Assembly (NCBI RefSeq): GCF_004210375.1
Contig: NC_134834.1
Span: 13,997,857-14,061,856, forward strand
Reading direction: 5' to 3'
Origin: Tachypleus tridentatus
Taxonomy: Eukaryota > Arthropoda > Merostomata > Xiphosura > Limulidae
DNA length: 64,000 nt
How positions within the stretch are numbered: position 1 is the first letter of the stretch; each line of letters opens with the position of its first letter. Both the position numbers and the translations under genes were made by a program. The notes below the pieces were generated by a model. The model saw only the letters and a list, made by a program, of their open reading frames with translations, ran no database searches and had not been told where the DNA came from. Below, piece by piece: positions 1 to 12,363 of the stretch.

Positions 1-940
1 AGCGTACCACCCCTGGACAAATAAGAGATGTGGACTATGTTTATTTAATGCTCATTGGTCAGAAATGTCCACCATAATTATTTGACTTGACACCTGCTAG
101 TAACTAGTTTCAGTTTTTTGGGTTTTCAGTAGTTATTTTTAAAATAGTACTTCGAAATGCAATATTCAATACATCTGTCAGAACAGACGTGGTAATATAA
201 AACCCACGCTACAGTGCTGTGCCTAGTGGCATTTCCAGAAACTACGTAAAGCACTTCGTCCTATATACCGATTCACGTACTAGAACTGACTTCAGTTAAA
301 GTTTTAGTACCTCCTCCAGCCGTCTTTAGAATACATTTTTTGTTTTACTTCAGGTGAGTTTCTCGTCATTTTACCATGTTTGTCCTGGACGATATACTGA
401 CGACAAGTGCTAAATATTAAACGTGAATTAATTGTCCTAAGGATAAAGATAACATTAGGCTGTAATATATGTAAATAACGGCGAAGCGTGTTTTTATTGG
501 CTTTTTTTATGCGGATCGCTGGTTCGAGTCTTGTCACCGAGAGTGCTACTTCTTTCAAACATGATGAATCATAATGTGACGATCGAACGCAGTTTTCGCT
601 AATAACGGAATAACTCAACAATTAGGGTTGGATGATATTGATTGGATGAAATTTCTCTCGTTTCTCGCTTATAAATTCAGGACGAATAACTCATGTAGTC
701 CTCATGTAGTTCTACGCGAAACTCAACAATCAAACAAATACAGTACTTTTTCCTTTGAGTGTTTTTTAACTAACTATTACTAAAATCGTTGGTTGGATGC
801 ACAACTGAGGATAAAGCGACTGATAGATTAAGATAAATGTGACGATAAAAACAGAAAAAAAAAAAAAACTGAGAATTTACATTTGAGTTTAGATCGAAAC
901 CAAAACCTAAGTTAAGTGACTTTACTTTCTTTTGATTCAG
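1..940. other. Non-coding flank upstream of the TSR exon
   Basis: No exon, RNA gene or repeat could be supported here apart from a short A-run near 855-870. It is presumably intron of the TSR gene. Confidence 0.4.
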
Positions 941-1095
941 ACAGAAAAGGAAACTGCACTCGATACTCTACAGTATGGAGCCCATGTTCGGTGACCTGTG
1001 GCGTAGGAGTATCTTTTAGAGAGACGAACGACAATAATGAGTGCCTTTGCGGAGGGACACAAGATTATGTCAACTGCGACCTTGTGAGACTGTAA
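941..1095 (+). CDS. Terminal exon of a thrombospondin type-1 repeat (TSR) protein
   Basis: A pyrimidine-rich acceptor ending TTGATTCAG at 940 opens an exon with two leftover codon bases. It reads in one frame to TAA at 1093-1095. The translation contains VWSPCSVTCGVGVSFRE, the WSxCSxTCGxGxxxR signature of a TSR: the Trp for the Trp-Arg stack, the CSxTC pair and the GxG loop. More cysteines follow (ECLCGG, NCD), as expected for the remaining TSR disulphides, and the protein ends shortly after in DLVRL. TSRs are extracellular, so the parent is probably a secreted or cell-surface protein. No preceding exon was recognised in 1-940, and the family member (ADAMTS-like, spondin-like or other) cannot be named from one repeat. 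The domain call is strong; the exon limits rest on a good acceptor and the stop. Confidence 0.7.
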
Positions 1096-1940
1096 CCATG
1101 GGAACAAACACAAAAACACTTTTTCGTCGTAGTCGAGTAAGAATATCTTTTTAAATTTCTTATCATTTACGGCTCAGTGCTTTCTTATACCAATGTTCAT
1201 TTCTTGTTTACAGTGGTCCTGTTGCATTGCATATATATTTTTATTAGCACTTTTATTTACTAACTTATGTATACAGTATTGATACCTAATGTCTTTAGGC
1301 CTCGTATCTGTTTCAAATGTCAGTGCTACTGAATATGTCTTTCATATAACACTAGGTAAGATTACAAGGCAGTGTTACCATAGCTCTGATGCCGTTCAGT
1401 AGACTTGAACTAATTTATTTAAAATGTCAGAGCAGGTTCTATATGTCGTTGGATGTCTAACTATTGTATTGACCATCATGTCCAGTACTGATTAGATTAT
1501 CTAACAATGTGCCTCTAATCACAGCGTCACCACCATTGTCGGAGTACCATTAGGAGTGCCTTTCCTGTCCACCTCGAAGACAACGGAAATTGTACCACCC
1601 TCAAAGCTTATTATTTTAAATTCTGTGGAACATGTCCCCAGTATCGATGTTGTCAGCCACAGCTGTCCACTACGATCAAAGTTCCCTTTCGTTGTGGTCA
1701 GCTAGACGAGAAAGGCGAAGAGTTGGTTTCCAAGAACGTAATGTTCCTAGCAAGATGTGAATGCACAGACGTTTGTTGAATAATGTTTATGATGTCAACA
1801 AAGAAACGAGAACTCGTCCTGTGAAACTAGATTTTGGTTTACGTGATACACCCTCTGAAGACAAGTTTCTTGTCAAATTCGTAGATGTGTATCTCTAGAC
1901 GTAACAATTGCCTTCTGATCAAACACATGTAATTCAAAGA
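1096..1940. other. 3' flank of the TSR gene
   Basis: AT-rich sequence after the TAA stop. It probably includes the 3'UTR, but no clean AATAAA was found close to the stop. No other feature is supported. Confidence 0.35.
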
Positions 1941-1943
1941 CCG

Positions 1944-2640
1944 TGGAGAAACAATATTAACCACGTGGTTATAATACGTAGATTCTTGTGAAACAATATT
2001 AACCACGTAGTTAATAATACGTAGCTTGTTGTGAAACAATATTAATCACGTGGTTATAAAACGAAGATTGTTGTGAAACAATATTAACCACGTGGTTATA
2101 ATACGTAGATTGTTGTGAAACAATATTAACCACGTGGTTATAATACGAAGATTGTTGTGAAACACTATTAACCACGTGGTTATAATACGAAGATTGTTGT
2201 GAAACAATATTAACCACGTGGTTATAACACGTAGATTGTTGTGAAACAATATTAACCACGTGGTTATAATACGAAGATTGTTGTGAAACAATATTAACCA
2301 CGTGGTTATAATACGTAGATTCTTGTGAAACAATATTAACCACGTGGTTATAATATATAGGTTGTTGTTAGATGATATTAATCACGTGGTTATAATACAT
2401 ACATTGTTGTAAAACAATATTAATCACGTGGTTACTGTACAAGGATTGTTGTGAAACAATATTAATCACGTGGCTATAATACAAGAATTGTTGTGAAACA
2501 ATAATTGTTTTTTTTAGTTTTTGAATTTCGCACAAAGCTACACGTGAAACAATAATAATCACGTGATTATAATAATAGATTGTTGGGAAATAATAAAAGT
2601 CACGTGGTTACTGCACAAGGATTATTGTGAAACATCATTT
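1944..2640. repeat. Minisatellite, 42-bp unit with a CACGTG palindrome
   Basis: About 16 copies of a ~42-bp unit. Each unit holds the 14-base perfect palindrome TAACCACGTGGTTA (E-box core CACGTG) and a second short inverted repeat, ATTGTT/AACAAT, around GTGA. Units are nearly identical between about 1,990 and 2,340 and decay to the right. A fragment of the tRNA-derived SINE (2507-2545) interrupts the decayed end. Frames on the minus strand stay open only because the unit length is a multiple of three; they are not genes. Confidence 0.92.
2507..2545 (-). mobile_element. SINE fragment (3'-tail side) inside the E-box array
   Basis: TTTTTGAATTTCGCACAAAG and the following bases match the non-tRNA end of the longer SINE copies at 12,364 and 13,101. 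Repeat units resume immediately afterwards, so this is an insertion or template switch within the array. Confidence 0.6.
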
Positions 2641-2954
2641 ACTTAAGTCAAGAATCATATATTAATACTTATTAAGACTGCTAGAAACAATACATTTTTA
2701 ATAAACGCAACGTCTTCCACTTACAACGGCTTTAAAGGAACTCGGAAGTTAATGACCGAAGCTAAGCCTTATGGGTTAATGAAGTCATGTGGAGAGCGAA
2801 CAATCGGAGATTTCATACTTCTAGTCTTGCGAATGTCAAGAAACCAGAGAACTCACATCATTTAGAAAAATCTTAAACAGAGGGAGCTTGTGAAGCCAAA
2901 CTTATAGTGATGTTTGGCGGAGAACAAGTGAAATTATATTCTCGTAATGTTGAC

Positions 2955-3400
2955 TTTTGAGTTTGTATTTCCAATCGTGTGGACACTGGAAAAAACGTGA
3001 ACTTGTACTTCCACTCATGTGGACATTGGAAAAGTGTTAAGTTGTATTTCCAGTCATGTAAACATTGGAAAAAACGTGAACTTGTACTTCCAGTCATGTG
3101 GACATTGGAAAAGTGTTAAGTTGTATTTCCAGTCATGTAAACATTGGAAAAAACGTGAACTTGTACTTCCAGTCATGTGGACATTGGAAAAGTGTTAAGT
3201 TGTATTTCCAGTCATGTAAACATTGGAAAAAACGTGAACTTGTACTTCCAGTCATGTGGACATTGTAAAAGTGTTAAGTTGTATTTCCAGTCATGTAAAC
3301 ATTGGAAAAAGTGTGAACTTGTACTTTCAGTCATGTGGACATTGAAAAAGTGTAAAGTTATTCTTCTAAACATGTGGACATTAAGAACGTTTGAACTCTT
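2955..3400. repeat. Minisatellite, 79-bp dimeric unit (39+40)
   Basis: Alternating half-units share CCAGTCATGTRRACATTGGAA. One half carries GTGGACATTGG and the other GTAAACATTGG. Successive GAACTTGTACTT marks fall at 2999, 3078 and 3157, giving a 79-bp period. The array degrades after about 3,330. Confidence 0.9.
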
Positions 3401-4612
3401 AATTCTGGCCACACAGATACCAGATAATCTGTAAAGTCAGGTCATTAGTCACATGACTCTTGCAGAACTTGCAGATTTAAATCTATAGTCATTGAGATAT
3501 TGGGAACCCTAAAGTTTCTGTGTGTTTTCTTCACTTTATTCCTGATGACGTACGTGTGAAACATATTACTTATAATAATCGGTCGTTAACAAAGAGTGAA
3601 CCAGAAAATAGTGTTGAAAAGTTGACCACCTACATGTCAGTTTCCAATAAACATAACTGGATTAACCCCAATAGAAATTAAATATTTATCATATCATAAA
3701 TCTTTACGTTCAACACCAGTACTGGCTGGTCATTCGTTTTAATACTGACTCTTTATTAGGCCTAAATTTGTTGGTCCCACGTGCCCAATGAAGGTTAATA
3801 TAGAGTTAGTATATGTAACCACTTAGGACCACGTGACAAGCCAGTTTTCTTTCTCTATTATTAGATATGTACTAGAAGTTAGGGTTAGTTAAGTGCCTCA
3901 TGTTAACTAGAATATATTCATTTCAAGAAATTCACAGTAAATGTATCCTTTAGTTCTATTTCTTTGTATGTGCTGAAACTATAAATATTCTTTAGAAGAA
4001 AATTGAATCAATATTTACATGTGTTCATAACGAAACCAGTGTTAACTGACTAATATCTTGGTTAGGTTGTGCGTTTCTGTTTTTAATGAAAATGAAATAA
4101 CAATATTTATATTAGGAAGAACTTGTTTGTTTTGAATATGGTTGTCAAGGAAATTTAACTTTAAACGTTGGGGTGTTTAGATTGTGTTTTGTTAATTAGA
4201 ATACTACCAATGATGGAAAAACTCGGTTCTAAAGAATATTAAAACTGTTGGGATAAACTTGGAAGTAAAGGACATAACTTGGTAGTGAAGGACATTAAAA
4301 CTGTTGGGAGAAACATGGTAGTAAAGAACATTAAAACTGTTGGATTGTAAATGTACTTATACTTTGGTTATAAATAAAACAACCACACGTTGAACTCCCA
4401 GAAAAGGTTGTTGTTATTCCTATGATAAACACATATATTAAATTTCGATACCATAATTAAGCCCATCCCACCTTATATAAGTTTTCCACGTAGTAAATCC
4501 GCTGTCTTAAGTTAACTCACATGAAGGAAATCTACCTTAACGTAACGCGTCTTCTGCTAATGAATTCCTGTTTTTTTTTCCTTTTTAAAATGACGAGTCA
4601 TAAAAATTTGCC

Positions 4613-4690
4613 GGGTGTGGCTCTGTGGTTAACGTGCAGACTGGAGAGTCCATGGTTCGAGACGCCATGTCGTAACACATAATACGCACT
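4613..4690 (+). mobile_element. tRNA-like SINE head, decayed
   Basis: GTGGCTCTGTGGTTAACGTG resembles a polymerase III A box, and GGTTCGAGACGCC about 35 bases later resembles a B box. No cloverleaf is intact, so this is more likely a SINE head than a functional tRNA. Confidence 0.35.
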
Positions 4691-5279
4691 TTAAGTAGTG
4701 TAAAACGCTGCAGGGAAGTGTATATGCGTCAGTTTCTTCATATAACTTGTTATAGTAGTTTAAAACATCTGTTATGACACGAACTCGGTAACAAAGAAGA
4801 GAATCGAATGGATGCTTGGAACAATGTTTTGCTCGTACTGTAAAATTAGCCTCAGACAGATACGACTAAAGTTAATCACGTGACTAGCCTCTTTGTGTTT
4901 CACGAGTGCTATACGAAACGTTAGAAACGGTAAGGGTTTTATTATAATAACAAACAAAGTTATGTCATGAAAACTTTGTGTTTTCCCTTATACACACTTA
5001 TTTGGATTGCACTTGGAAGTCATTGTATCCGGCTAAAAGTTATTATTACAAACATTAAACACTATAAACAATAGTTTATTCATCTAACTTGATAGCATTT
5101 TACAGTAATTAGCAGTTTGTCAGCATTTATTGGAATGCGCGTCGTGAAAAGTACAGTGCGCATGCGTCATATCATCAAACTGTGGTTGTATCTTCAACCA
5201 TTTTAGATTATATAGTTTTTAATTCCGAACATCAATGGTGGATGATGTACTCTTCCTGTCTTCGTCTGTCCGTATTCAG

Positions 5280-5345
5280 TAGGTTTACGAGCTAAAAGCT
5301 GGGGTTCGATTCCCTGCGGTGGACAGATTATAGCACAATTTTTCA
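5280..5345 (+). mobile_element. Fragment of a second SINE family
   Basis: AGCTGGGGTTCGATTCCCTG contains a B-box-like GGTTCGATTCC. The following GCGGTGGACAGATTATAGC matches, in reverse orientation, the CTATCTGCTGTG...CCGAGGGG segment of the elements at 6,196 and 11,848. Confidence 0.45.
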
Positions 5346-5646
5346 CTAAAGAGCCAACCTAAACAGAAGAGAACACGAGAGGTTTGTCGAAAACCCAAAT
5401 TCAGTTATCTCATGTTTTCGAAGTTAATGGATAGTTTATAAACAAATGTAAAGGTTTGCTTTCTGTTTACAGTTAATGAATTAAAGAAGACAGACACTTT
5501 ATTGTAATGTTCTGTCTACATGGTAAAAGCCAAACCTCGGCCTCAAACAAGTTTACAGTTGACCGTGAACCTTCTCAGGACTTTTTCCTAAACAGTGAAA
5601 TTAATGTCACTCGTCGAGAAAAGATCGTTTAGGAAATCGCCGCTAG

Positions 5647-5874
5647 GTGGACAAATGTTTACGTACGAGTGTGTCCTTACAAATTCACATCAAACAGTGC
5701 ATTAGACCGGAAACTGATTGCTACTTATGTCCAGTATCAACAGAAAGTCTTGCTACCGATCAATCAATTCTTTTTCAAACTTGCAAGGTTCAATCCGTGA
5801 GATGTGCTTTAAAATTGTTCCTCCTCGCTTTGATTTTCTTTCTTTCAGTAAAAATGGATTTTTTTTTTTTTTAA
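5647..5874 (+). other. Short cysteine-containing open frame, possible exon
   Basis: The frame follows an acceptor-like CGCCGCTAG and encodes six cysteines in its first ~60 codons, including CIRPETDCYLCP. It then runs into a hydrophobic, low-complexity, phenylalanine-rich end over a T-run. Nothing in it was recognised. A chance frame or an old exon relic are both possible. Confidence 0.15.
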
Positions 5875-6195
5875 GATTCAACATCGACCAATAAAATACA
5901 TCAAACGATTTACCAAATATTTTGTTTCTTCGTTAAAGGCTTAAGTGTAGAGAATCGAGATGACTCATCAAATATGTTTTCGTATCAAAATTTAAATTTC
6001 TTGTTGTAAGTTTCGATCGAAGAAACTAGTCTACCAATTTAAGAAGCTCTTTCGAAACGTCTAAAAAATAAGGTTTTCATTTTTTTGTAATCATATAAGG
6101 TTAATGAGAAGATATGAGCTACGTTAAGTACAAACATCATTCTTTATATTCATTCCTAAAAAAACCGAATTTTTTTAAATACTTAAAGGGGTTTC

Positions 6196-6325
6196 AATTT
6201 TTTTTGGTATTGCAAAACCACATAAGGCTATCTGCTGTGTTTACCGAGGGGTATCGAACACCCTAAGTTTAGGGTTGAAATCCGAAGACTTACCACCGTC
6301 CCACTAGGGGGACACATTTCATCAC
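6196..6325 (-). mobile_element. SINE, second family
   Basis: The copy shows AAAACCACATAAGGCTATCT, CCGAGGGGTATCGAACACC (a reversed B box) and ACTAGGGGGAC at its end. It matches the copy at 11,848-11,968. Confidence 0.6.
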
Positions 6326-6743
6326 CTTGAGAAAAGTTTTCTTGTCTATCACTTCTTGTTCTTAAGATTTAGGACAACTTGCCCCGTCAGCATTGGTTCT
6401 TTCTACTCCAGGCAGTGTTTAGAAGAGACAACCTTTTGCTATTACCAGATTTCCGGAACAGGTTGTGCAGTAATATATTGGTCAGAAACGACCTAGCGTT
6501 CTCTTTCTCCTCAGACTTCAACAAGGTTGTTGTTGAAATCACATTATGACGTATAGCTTCTACTGAACCATAAATCTTATTATCACATTGTTTTTTTAGC
6601 CTGGTGGAAAGAGCCGTAACTTCATAACTACACCTTATTTTCTTTCTATATTTTAATTTTTAGTATATATAAGTTATAAACAAAGAGTGATTTTTTTTAT
6701 TACTGTGATCCCTTTTGCTAGTTTTATTGCAAAGCTAACTAAT

Positions 6744-7027
6744 GGTTTGTTTGTTTGTTTTGTGAATTTCGCGCAAAGCTACACCAGGATTAACAGCGTG
6801 AGCCATCCTTAATTTATCAGTGTAAGACCAGAGGGAAGGCAGCTAATCATCACCACCCACCGCCAAATCTTGGGCTACTCTTTTACCAATGAATAGTGGG
6901 ATTGACCGTAACATTATAATGTCCCACCCACGGTCGAAAGTGCGAGCATGTTTGGTGTAACAGGAGTTCGAACCCACGACCTCCATTTTACGAGTCGAGC
7001 GCCCTAACCACTTGGTTATGTCCGCCC
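6744..7027 (-). mobile_element. tRNA-derived SINE, near full length, minus orientation
   Basis: The element starts with a GTTTG-rich tail and GAATTTCGCGCAAAGCTAC. It continues through GGCTACTCTTTTACCAATGA and ends in a tRNA-like head whose reversed B box reads GAGTTCGAACCC. It lies head-to-head with the plus-strand copy at 7,381. Confidence 0.85.
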
Positions 7028-7380
7028 AACTAACTAATGAATTACTTAGCTGTATCTTGCAGCGAGAATCGAATCCGAAATTCTAATGTCATGAGCTTTG
7101 AAACTGACCAACAAGCAAACGGGGAATTTGGCTTTTGCGTTAATAGTTTTTTACATTAATTACTTTGTTTTAGTGAATAAGTTTGGTGTTGTGAGAAAAT
7201 TACATCTGCTGTTAACACCGTACTGGGAAATGTGTTAGCCATCGAATACCTACTTTTCATACTGTCCACCATCTGTGGGTTACACATGTTGCACCATCTT
7301 AAAATACACAAAGAAATAGAAATAACTATTAGAGTTAATCACAATATTAGCTTTGTTGAGTGACTTATACGTCATTGGAG

Positions 7381-7640
7381 GCCTGGCACGGCCAGGTGGT
7401 TAAGGCAATCGACTCTTAATCTGAAGGTCGCTGGTTCGAATCCCCGCCGCACCAAACATGCCCGCCCTTTCAACCGTGGGGTCGTTATAATGTGAAGGTC
7501 AATCCCATTATCCGTTGGTAAAAGAGTAGCCCAAGAGTTGGCGGTGGGTAGTGATGATTAGCTGCCTTCCCTCTAGTTTTACACTACTAAATTAGGGACG
7601 CTTTGCGCGAAATTCAAAAAACAAACAAATAAATAAAAAT
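7381..7640 (+). mobile_element. tRNA-derived SINE, near full length, plus orientation
   Basis: The A-box-like GGCCAGGTGGTTAAGG and the B box GCTGGTTCGAATCCC lead into the shared body (GGTAAAAGAGTAGCCCAAGA) and the CGCGAAATTCAAAAAACAAA tail. This is the clearest copy for defining element orientation: promoter first, A/T-rich tail last. Confidence 0.88.
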
Positions 7641-9400
7641 ACTATAATTAAACTGAAGAATTATTTTTAACATCGAAAATATTGGAGGTATATTAGAGGT
7701 ATATTTGAGGTAATTAAATGGCATTCTAAATTAATCTTGGAAAAGCATAAATTACTGACTTTACATCCCAAATCGATTTAAAGGAATGTATTGATGAACG
7801 AATAATGACAGCCCAGATGATCCAAAAGTTCTTGAGTTAATTATAAATTAATTATTTCTATTGTCGGTAGTAATTATAGATAAAAGATAATTCTGTATGT
7901 TATTTTGGTTTATAACAAACAAACAAAAATATTAGCTTAAACACTTTCTTAAGGGACCTTTCAATAATCTTTGGTTTTCACACAGCTGCTTTTCCACTTC
8001 CGGTTTTTCTGATGACGAGAAAGATTAAGGTTAAATCCATTCTGTATATATTTTAAGATTTCCCCCTAGCGGAAGATAATGGAACCATGATTACCTTCGG
8101 ATAAAAGGCCAGTTCAACACAAATTAACCCTCAGTTGATATTTATTTTACAACTAGGTAAACTGAAGTTATTTATTTAAAGTGTCTTTCCCAAAGACACA
8201 ACAACGAAGCGTGAGTCAAGCCTCGTACCCACAGTCTTTCAAACAGAATCTAGAGTCCAGATCATTAACTAATAGCGCCCTCTTATGTCTTGTTTATAAA
8301 GTAAAGAGAATATGTGTATGCATGTGGTAATCCGGCAACATTTAAAATAAAGACAACGTCTTGTCGTTAAGTGCAAACCTACATATTAGCCTTTGCTCTG
8401 CCAACTGGGGGCATCGAAACCTGGTTTTTAGCTGTATAGGTCTAAAGACGTATCGCTAAGCGTAAGAGGGCGGGGGGCTAAGACAACTGAACAGACATAG
8501 GAAATAAAAAAATCGATTTTTGACCTTTCTTCTCTTACAGTCATTGAAAAACAGTACAAAAAGTGATTTTAAAAACCCGAATAAATAATGTCTAAGGCGA
8601 AACAGACACCTTAGAAATATATACTTTTACACACACGATAGAAATGCTAAGCCTAATTTACGAACGCATTGTCATTATTCAATAGTAGTTACATTGGCTG
8701 AAACATTCGTAAAACTATACAGTTTACCTTTCTTATCCACTGGATTTTAAACCTGTTAATGAGCTGAGAACATAGGATGTGCTCCTTTCCTTTGTAACTC
8801 GGTTTCTTTAAAGTTTTTACACTTCCCCTGTGAGATCCTAATTAGCTTGATTTCGTAGCTTATTGTTTTCTGTTACTACTAAATAATTTATTTTTAACCT
8901 TAACGTTCTAAACGGGTTATCAAAGATGTCCAGAGCAGAAATTTCCATAGCTACGCTAATAGCCTCTAATTAGAATCTTAAGTTACATTTACTCCACTCT
9001 GTTGCACGATAATTAACTGTCGCTAAACATTTAAATTGTGAAAACAGCCAGCAACTAGGGGAACGAGGCTAGAAACATGGGTTGCTATAGTTACGATCGA
9101 ATTATATAACACGATTTTATTTGATAGCTTTTACAATAATGCACATGGAGCTCAAAGTCCAAAATTAATGAAGATTATACTGTGACAATAGTTACACGAT
9201 ATCAAATGTGCAGCGCATAGTAAGATAGGATTCGATAAGACCTTTGATGTCTCTGTTTCTTTTCTTTAGTAATTTATCCCGTGACGTGAGAGTATGTAAA
9301 GGTCCCGGATGAAAGATTGTATTGGCAGACTTTGTCTTGTGAGCAGATAAATAACACATACTCTCTAAGCTGCTTGACTGGTATTGGCGCTCATTGTATT
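7641..9400. other. Gene-poor stretch
   Basis: No exon is supported. A decayed second-family SINE piece lies at about 8,385-8,475 (CTGGGGGCATCGAAACCTGG). Confidence 0.35.
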
Positions 9401-9404
9401 GTAT

Positions 9405-9670
9405 TAATTATTGTACGTTCTTTCTTTATTTTGTTTATTATTGTAGGTCTATTCTGTATTTTGTTTATTACTGAAAGTTCACGCTGTATTTTATTCATTA
9501 TTGTAGGTTTACATTGATTTTGTTTATTATTGTAACTTCTCGGTGTATTTTATTCATTATTATAGGTTCACGCTGTATTTTATATATTGTTGTAGGTTTA
9601 CACTGTATATTGTTTATTATTGTAACTTCTCGGTGTATTTTATTCATTATTGTAAGTTTGTATTGTTTAA
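9405..9670. repeat. Degenerate minisatellite, ~32-33-bp unit
   Basis: About eight divergent copies built on TTTATTATTGTAGGTTCACG followed by CTGTATTTT. The short open frames over it (Ile/Phe/Cys-rich) follow from the repeat. Confidence 0.8.
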
Positions 9671-10575
9671 AATTCATTACATCTTTTAAGTGTCAGTTTA
9701 ATTAAATTACTTGAACAATTTGTTTTAAGATATTAACATTTCATTAGCATATTTCTATCATGGTCCCATTTTATTTTTATATGATAATCCAAATATCTGA
9801 GATATTCTGTTTGTTGTCTTTAACTTTTGAAACAACGAAACGACTGCAATTTATCAAACATAAAACTAGTGTGTCGCGTCATGTCAGGGTTGATTTATCA
9901 AAATAGGAGAAATGAAAACCAAAATGCAATTATCAGATAAAACAGTTCGATTACTGCCTGCCCATTATGATTTTAGAGAGAGGAGTGCCATGAAACCTTA
10001 TAAGTGTTGTGAGTGTTGGTATAACAAGCCTAGTGTAAAGATGTAGTGTAGGATCACCTAGCCTAGAACAAAGTTAATAAAATTTACCATGAAGGTAAAA
10101 ATATCGATTCAATTTAAACTTAAAGCGTTTCTGAATTAATCTATTTTCTATTATATCCCCAAAATATAGAATAAAAAACAAGGACAAAAAACAGTGGGTC
10201 TTATCGTTATGTTAATATTCTAGTAACCTTACTAGAGTTTACTTTACAAATGTTTTTATTAAATAAATTTATATACACGTGAATTTCACTGACTGTATCA
10301 CCTAGACCAGGATTACCAGGATTTATCGATCTAACCCAAATTACCTGCAAGAAAACATAGCTTAAATTCCGTGTCTGAAAATGATACAAAGAAGAACACT
10401 CGAGTGATGCAAATGAATACAACTGTTAGTGTCCTGTCGGTCGCTGCTGGTATTACAAATAATCTTTAATTGTAGTAAAGGTGTAGTTTCCACGATGATT
10501 ATGTTAAATACGTTTTGACTTTTCATTTATGGTCAGTGAAGAACTAATTCAGAATCTTCATAAAACTGTACTAAC
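9671..10575. other. Unannotated AT-rich stretch
   Basis: No gene, RNA or repeat is supported. Confidence 0.35.
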
Positions 10576-11110
10576 TGGAAATTATTTTAACTTTGTCAGT
10601 AACGTTAACTGAATAATATTTTAACTTTGTCAGTAACGTTAACTGAATAATATTTTAACTTTGTCAGTAACGTTAACTGAAGAATATTTTAACTTTGTCA
10701 GTAACATTAACTGAAGAATATTTTAACTTTGTTAGTAACGTTAACTCAAGAATATTTTAAGTTTGTTAGTAACGTTAACTGAATAATATTTTAACTTTGT
10801 TAGTAACGTTAACTGAATAATATTTTAACTTTGTTAGTAACGTTAACTGAAGAATATTTTAACTTTGTTAGTAACGTTAACTGAAGAATATTTTAACTTT
10901 GTCAGTAACGTTAACTGAAGAATATTTTAACTTTGTTAGTAACGTTAACTGAATAATATTTTAACTTTGTTAGTAACGTTAACTGAAGAATATTTTAACT
11001 TTGTTAGTAACGTTAACTGAAGAATATTTTAACTTTGTCAGTAACGTTAACTGAAGAATATTTTAACTTTGTTAGTAACGTTAACTGAATAATATTTTAA
11101 GTTTGTTAGA
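10576..11110. repeat. Minisatellite, 34-bp unit
   Basis: About 16 copies of a 34-bp unit with core GTTAGTAACGTTAACTGAAG. The variable positions are GTTAGT/GTCAGT and GAAGAA/GAATAA. The unit contains overlapping palindromes, TAACGTTA and GTTAAC. Confidence 0.93.
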
Positions 11111-11847
11111 TCTATTGATCTAGAATAAGCAACTGTATTAGATAAAAATTAGATGTAATTCATTTAATGAAAAATGAACCCACGTCTCATGTATATGCAT
11201 GAATTCACAGATTCATCAATTGACAAATAGGCTAGACAACCGATGTGGAAGAAATTTGAAAAATGACTGATTCTTATCAGTGATTTATCGATCGGATGAC
11301 CTGGAGGAAACAGTCGAATTTAATGAAAGTTTTAACGATAGATGATTCTGGTATCGTAAAGACAATAACAATGAGGTTTCCTAGGTGATTTTAATGAGCT
11401 AATGACGTGAACCGTGTATTCACTGGTCTGTATGATACACATTAGAACACTAATATACACTCACATTTGAAACAGGTTGCAGTACTGCAGTGCGTGGTAA
11501 CGCACACAATAAATAAAGTACTGAATGATGTCAGACCGCAACATTGCGGTGAAAATCCTTTTAAAAAAATGCCGAACACGGCACAAAATACTTCCAGTCA
11601 TTTGATCTGTGACGGTGGTAAATACCAGTGAGATTATGTGACTCGTAGAATGAAGGTGATTTGGACGACGTATGGTGTTATAGTAAGATACAAGAGACCT
11701 TTTAGGTAATGTTTCTCAAGTTTAAAATTTATTTATTAAAACTCCTTATCTTACAAACGTATTGAATCCAGGTTTTAATCGCTTTTGGTTTTAAAACTTA
11801 CCGTTGAGCCAGAAAAGATACGCCCCAATAGAGGTCGTGTGTCTGCG
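11111..11847. other. Unannotated stretch
   Basis: No feature is supported between the 34-bp array and the next SINE. Confidence 0.3.
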
Positions 11848-11968
11848 TGTGTTTTTATGTAACAAAGCCACATTAGGCTATCTACTGTGTCCACCGAGGG
11901 GAATCGAACACCTGATTTTAGCATTGTACATCCTTAGACTTACTGCTGTACCATCGGGGGACCCAAGT
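11848..11968 (-). mobile_element. SINE, second family
   Basis: AACAAAGCCACATTAGGCTA, then CCGAGGGGAATCGAACACC and CTGTACCATCGGGGGACC. This is the best-preserved copy of this family in the window. Confidence 0.65.
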
Positions 11969-12363
11969 ACAGGGAAATAAAGGCATAAGTTGAAGATATC
12001 AAGTCTCGTGAGCTTGAGGGACATTGCAGAGGGTAATACAACAGCCCTGAGGAATATAGAATGTAGAATATCCTAAATAATTGTACTTTTGTGATGAACA
12101 ACACTAAGACAGTGTAAATGTCATAAATAATAATTAATTAAAAATGATGTCAAATATAATAATATTATATACAGCAAAATACGAATATAAATAGCTGATA
12201 AAAAGAATATTGAATATCATTTATAAAAAGCATTCTCATTAATATGAAACATTAAATATTAACACACACGCGGCGACTTACATATATGTGTATGTAAACG
12301 TACTATTTAAAAACACTAACAAACATATATCTGACACAAGAGCAGATATCAGTGGCTCAGACG

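Larger units (their letters stand above)
3420..6190. other. Gene-poor stretch
   Basis: AT-rich and without a supported exon. It holds a decayed ~50-bp direct repeat around ATTAAAACTGTTGG (4,240-4,350), a tRNA-like segment (4,613-4,690), a SINE fragment (5,280-5,345) and a short cysteine-containing frame at 5,647-5,874, each listed separately. Confidence 0.4.

Noticed and set aside
1944-2640. CRISPR-like array of regular repeats
   Set aside because: The units are contiguous with no unique spacers, and the sequence is eukaryotic. The same applies to the arrays at 10.6, 45.9 and 59.4 kb.
7381-7460. A functional tRNA gene
   Set aside because: A and B boxes are present, but the sequence continues into the SINE body shared by several copies and no full cloverleaf is formed.
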